A DNA stretch of 32,883 nt from Anaerolineales bacterium UBA2232 (GTDB taxonomy: Bacteria > Chloroflexota > Anaerolineae > UBA2200). The notes beneath the pieces were generated by a model. The model was not told the origin of the DNA, searched no databases, and saw nothing but the letters and a program-made list of their open reading frames with translations. Made by a program: the position numbers and the translations under genes. This document shows, piece by piece, positions 31,164 to 32,883 of this stretch. Where the stretch lies: contig DDYO01000150.1 in NCBI GenBank assembly GCA_002348045.1, forward strand, positions 12,326-45,208, given 5' to 3'. How positions within the stretch are numbered: the first letter of the stretch is position 1; each line of letters opens with the position of its first letter.

Positions 31164-32252
31164 GTGATCAGCGAGAACGAGTTGCAAGAATTGGCGAGCT
31201 TTCACAGTCTCCAGGCGCCGGCCTTGAGCCTCTATCTCAACACAGACCTTTCCCAACAGCCCAAAGAGCAATTCCGGCTCATGCTCCGCGACCTGCTTGA
31301 GCAGGTCCGTGGCGCGTCATCGGCGAACGACGTATCCCGTGTGGAGAATTTTATTGACTTGGAGTTTGATTGGCAGGCGAAAGGACTGGCCCTCTTCGCA
31401 GCTGCAGAGGCTGACTTTTGGAGAGCATACCCCCTGGCTGTTCAGGTTTCCAACCAGGTGCACGTTGGAGAGCGTTTGTACGTTGCACCATTGGCGGGGC
31501 TCCTCCATGAGTATGATCGATACGCGGTTGTATTGGTGGACCGGGAGGGCGCGAGGTTCTTCCTCATGCATCTGGGTCAGATTGACGAAAACGAGGAAAT
31601 GACTGGAGAGGAACTCAGGCGTCACAAGCAAGGGGGCTGGGCTGCCCAGCGCTACCAGCGCCGTGTGGATCGACAGGCAGGACAGAACCTGAAGGCCGTG
31701 GCCCATGCCGCCACTCAGTTCTTTACCGATAACGATTGCCGAGGTTTGGTCTTGGCCGGCATGGACGAGACCCTCGCTGCTTTTCAGGCTATGCTGCCCA
31801 AGGCATTGCAGAAACGCCTGGTTGGAACCCTAACCTTGCAGATGGACGCAACCGCATCCCAGGTTCTGGACCATGTCGCGGAGTTGATCCGCCAGCACAA
31901 CCGAGACCGACAGGCTAGGATGGTCGAGGAAACCATCACCGCGGCCGCCAAGGGTGCCGGTGCAGTGACGGGCCCAGCCGACACCTTTTACTCAGTGCAT
32001 CAAGGGCGTGTTCGTACATTGGTGGTGGAGCAGGACTTTGAAGCCGATGGTTACCAGTGCATGGCATGCCGGTACATCAGTGCTGAGCCCATAACCAAGT
32101 GCCCGTTTTGTGGCGATCGGCTCGAACCCATCACAGAGGCTGTCAATCGCGTGATTCGAAAGACGATCGAGGCGGGAGGCAGAGTCGAAACCGTTGTCGA
32201 CAACAGCGCCTTGGCTGAGGCCGGTCACATTGGCGCTATCCTGCGTTACTAA
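31164..32252 (+). CDS. baeRF-like (archaeo-eukaryotic release factor 1-type) protein
   Basis: A 362-aa protein started at a GTG at 31164 with GGGAGG upstream. The middle has VVLVDREGARFFLMHLGQI (a strand pattern of the eRF1 central domain), then GLVLAGMDETLAAFQAMLPK and LVGTLTLQMDATASQVLDHV, and a C-terminal zinc ribbon CMACRYIS-N-CPFCGDRLEP. This matches bacterial relatives of archaeo-eukaryotic release factor 1, thought to act on stalled or stressed ribosomes. The GGQ motif was not found. Position before clpB links it to the heat-shock response. Confidence 0.7.
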   Translation: MISENELQELASFHSLQAPALSLYLNTDLSQQPKEQFRLMLRDLLEQVRGASSANDVSRVENFIDLEFDWQAKGLALFAAAEADFWRAYPLAVQVSNQVHVGERLYVAPLAGLLHEYDRYAVVLVDREGARFFLMHLGQIDENEEMTGEELRRHKQGGWAAQRYQRRVDRQAGQNLKAVAHAATQFFTDNDCRGLVLAGMDETLAAFQAMLPKALQKRLVGTLTLQMDATASQVLDHVAELIRQHNRDRQARMVEETITAAAKGAGAVTGPADTFYSVHQGRVRTLVVEQDFEADGYQCMACRYISAEPITKCPFCGDRLEPITEAVNRVIRKTIEAGGRVETVVDNSALAEAGHIGAILRY

Positions 32253-32258
32253 ATCAGA

Positions 32259-32288
32259 AGCTGAGCGCCCCTTCGGTGGCGCTCAGCT
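32259..32288 (+). terminator. hairpin between baeRF-like gene and clpB
   Basis: A perfect 11-bp stem (AGCTGAGCGCC/GGCGCTCAGCT) with an 8-nt loop, seven bp after the stop. No T-run follows, so it may be a weak terminator or attenuator within the operon. Confidence 0.55.
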
Positions 32289-32318
32289 CCGACCTTTCAG
32301 GCTAGTTTGGAGTTAGCT

Positions 32319-32883
32319 ATGGACTTGAATCGCTATACAGAAAAGGCTCAAGAGTCGCTCTCGCGGTCACAGCAGATTGCCAGTGAACACAATCACGGGC
32401 AAATTGATCCCGAGCACTTGCTCTTGGCTTTGGTGGAACAAACCGATGGGGTGATCCCACAGCTGGTCGGCAAGCTCGGCCTGCCACCTCAGGCAATCCA
32501 GCGCGAGATGCGCGAAGCACTGCAAGATCGCCCCAAGGTATACGGGGCTGCCGCCCGGATCGGTATTGGGGCAGGTTTGCAGAACGTCTTGCAGCGAGCC
32601 GAAGAGCAGGCGCAGACCATGCATGACGACTATGTCTCGACGGAGCACCTCTTCACCGGCATCCTTCTGGTGCCCAGTGGCCGAGCGGGCCAGTTCCTCC
32701 AGCAGCGTGGGATCACCCTGGACCGCGTCTATGAAGCGCTGACAAGTATCCGCGGCACCCAGCGCGTCACCGATCCAACTCCGGAGGGCAAGTATCAGGC
32801 CCTAGAGAAGTATGGCCGGGACCTGACTGAGTTGGCTCGCCGTGGAAAGCTCGATCCAGTGATCGGGCGCGACGAAGAGATCC
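32319..32883 (+). CDS. clpB: ClpB disaggregase (5' part)
   Basis: ATG at 32319 with TTTGGAG upstream; the frame is open to the right edge (188 codons). The two Clp N-terminal repeats are visible (LNRYTEKAQESLSRSQQIAS, DYVSTEHLFTGILLVPSGRA), then the lead into the first AAA+ domain, LEKYGRDLTELARRGKLDPV-IGRDEEI. ClpB works with DnaK, DnaJ and GrpE to resolve protein aggregates. Confidence 0.95.
   Translation, partial: MDLNRYTEKAQESLSRSQQIASEHNHGQIDPEHLLLALVEQTDGVIPQLVGKLGLPPQAIQREMREALQDRPKVYGAAARIGIGAGLQNVLQRAEEQAQTMHDDYVSTEHLFTGILLVPSGRAGQFLQQRGITLDRVYEALTSIRGTQRVTDPTPEGKYQALEKYGRDLTELARRGKLDPVIGRDEEI

Overview
The window joins two kinds of DNA. The right third (about 21.7-32.9 kb) is an ordinary bacterial chromosome. 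It carries tRNA-Pro and tRNA-Gly, a DtxR-FeoA-FeoB-FeoC iron-uptake operon, and a heat-shock run of grpE, dnaJ, two htrA-type lipoprotein proteases, hspR, a baeRF-like gene and clpB. Two promoters there have textbook sigma70 form (TTGACA, 17 bp, TAGAAT before grpE; TTGACT, 17 bp, TATATT before the iron operon). Gene content, GC richness and the HspR/ClpB/HtrA grouping fit Chloroflexota or a related lineage, but this is inference and no marker gene is present to settle it.

The left two thirds (at least about 4.4-21.7 kb) look like an integrated plasmid-type element next to the 3' end of tRNA-Gly. A tyrosine recombinase starts 74 bp from the tRNA. Behind it come a ParM-like actin with a ParR-like partner, a replication-relaxation-type protein, a 1.1 kb gene-free region with 22-bp-spaced iterons and a large nested inverted repeat (candidate origin/centromere), a MoxR ATPase / VWA-metallopeptidase / SAP-domain operon, and a HerA-FtsK ATPase fused to a PD-(D/E)xK nuclease domain. 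At the far end is a full-length archaeal-type Orc1/Cdc6 initiator.

The most unusual signal is that the element appears to be written in archaeal promoter grammar. Three sites (6621-6639, 10326-10344, 17249-17267) share a near-identical 19-mer on the minus strand, ACCGAAAG followed by a TATA box, which reads as BRE+TATA. Two further genes (cdc6 and a 73-aa ORF) have a TATA box centred 27-28 bp before the start codon and no ribosome-binding site, as expected for leaderless archaeal mRNAs. An archaeal-style replicon inside a bacterial chromosome, or a cross-domain plasmid, is the main hypothesis.

At the left edge (1-3977) a minus-strand operon reads: methyltransferase-like protein, unknown protein, small BrxF-like protein lacking a Walker A, and a PglY/BrxC-type P-loop ATPase running off the window. 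It resembles part of a BREX/Pgl-type phage-defence locus. Whether it is element cargo or host DNA is unclear, because the left attachment site was not found in this window.
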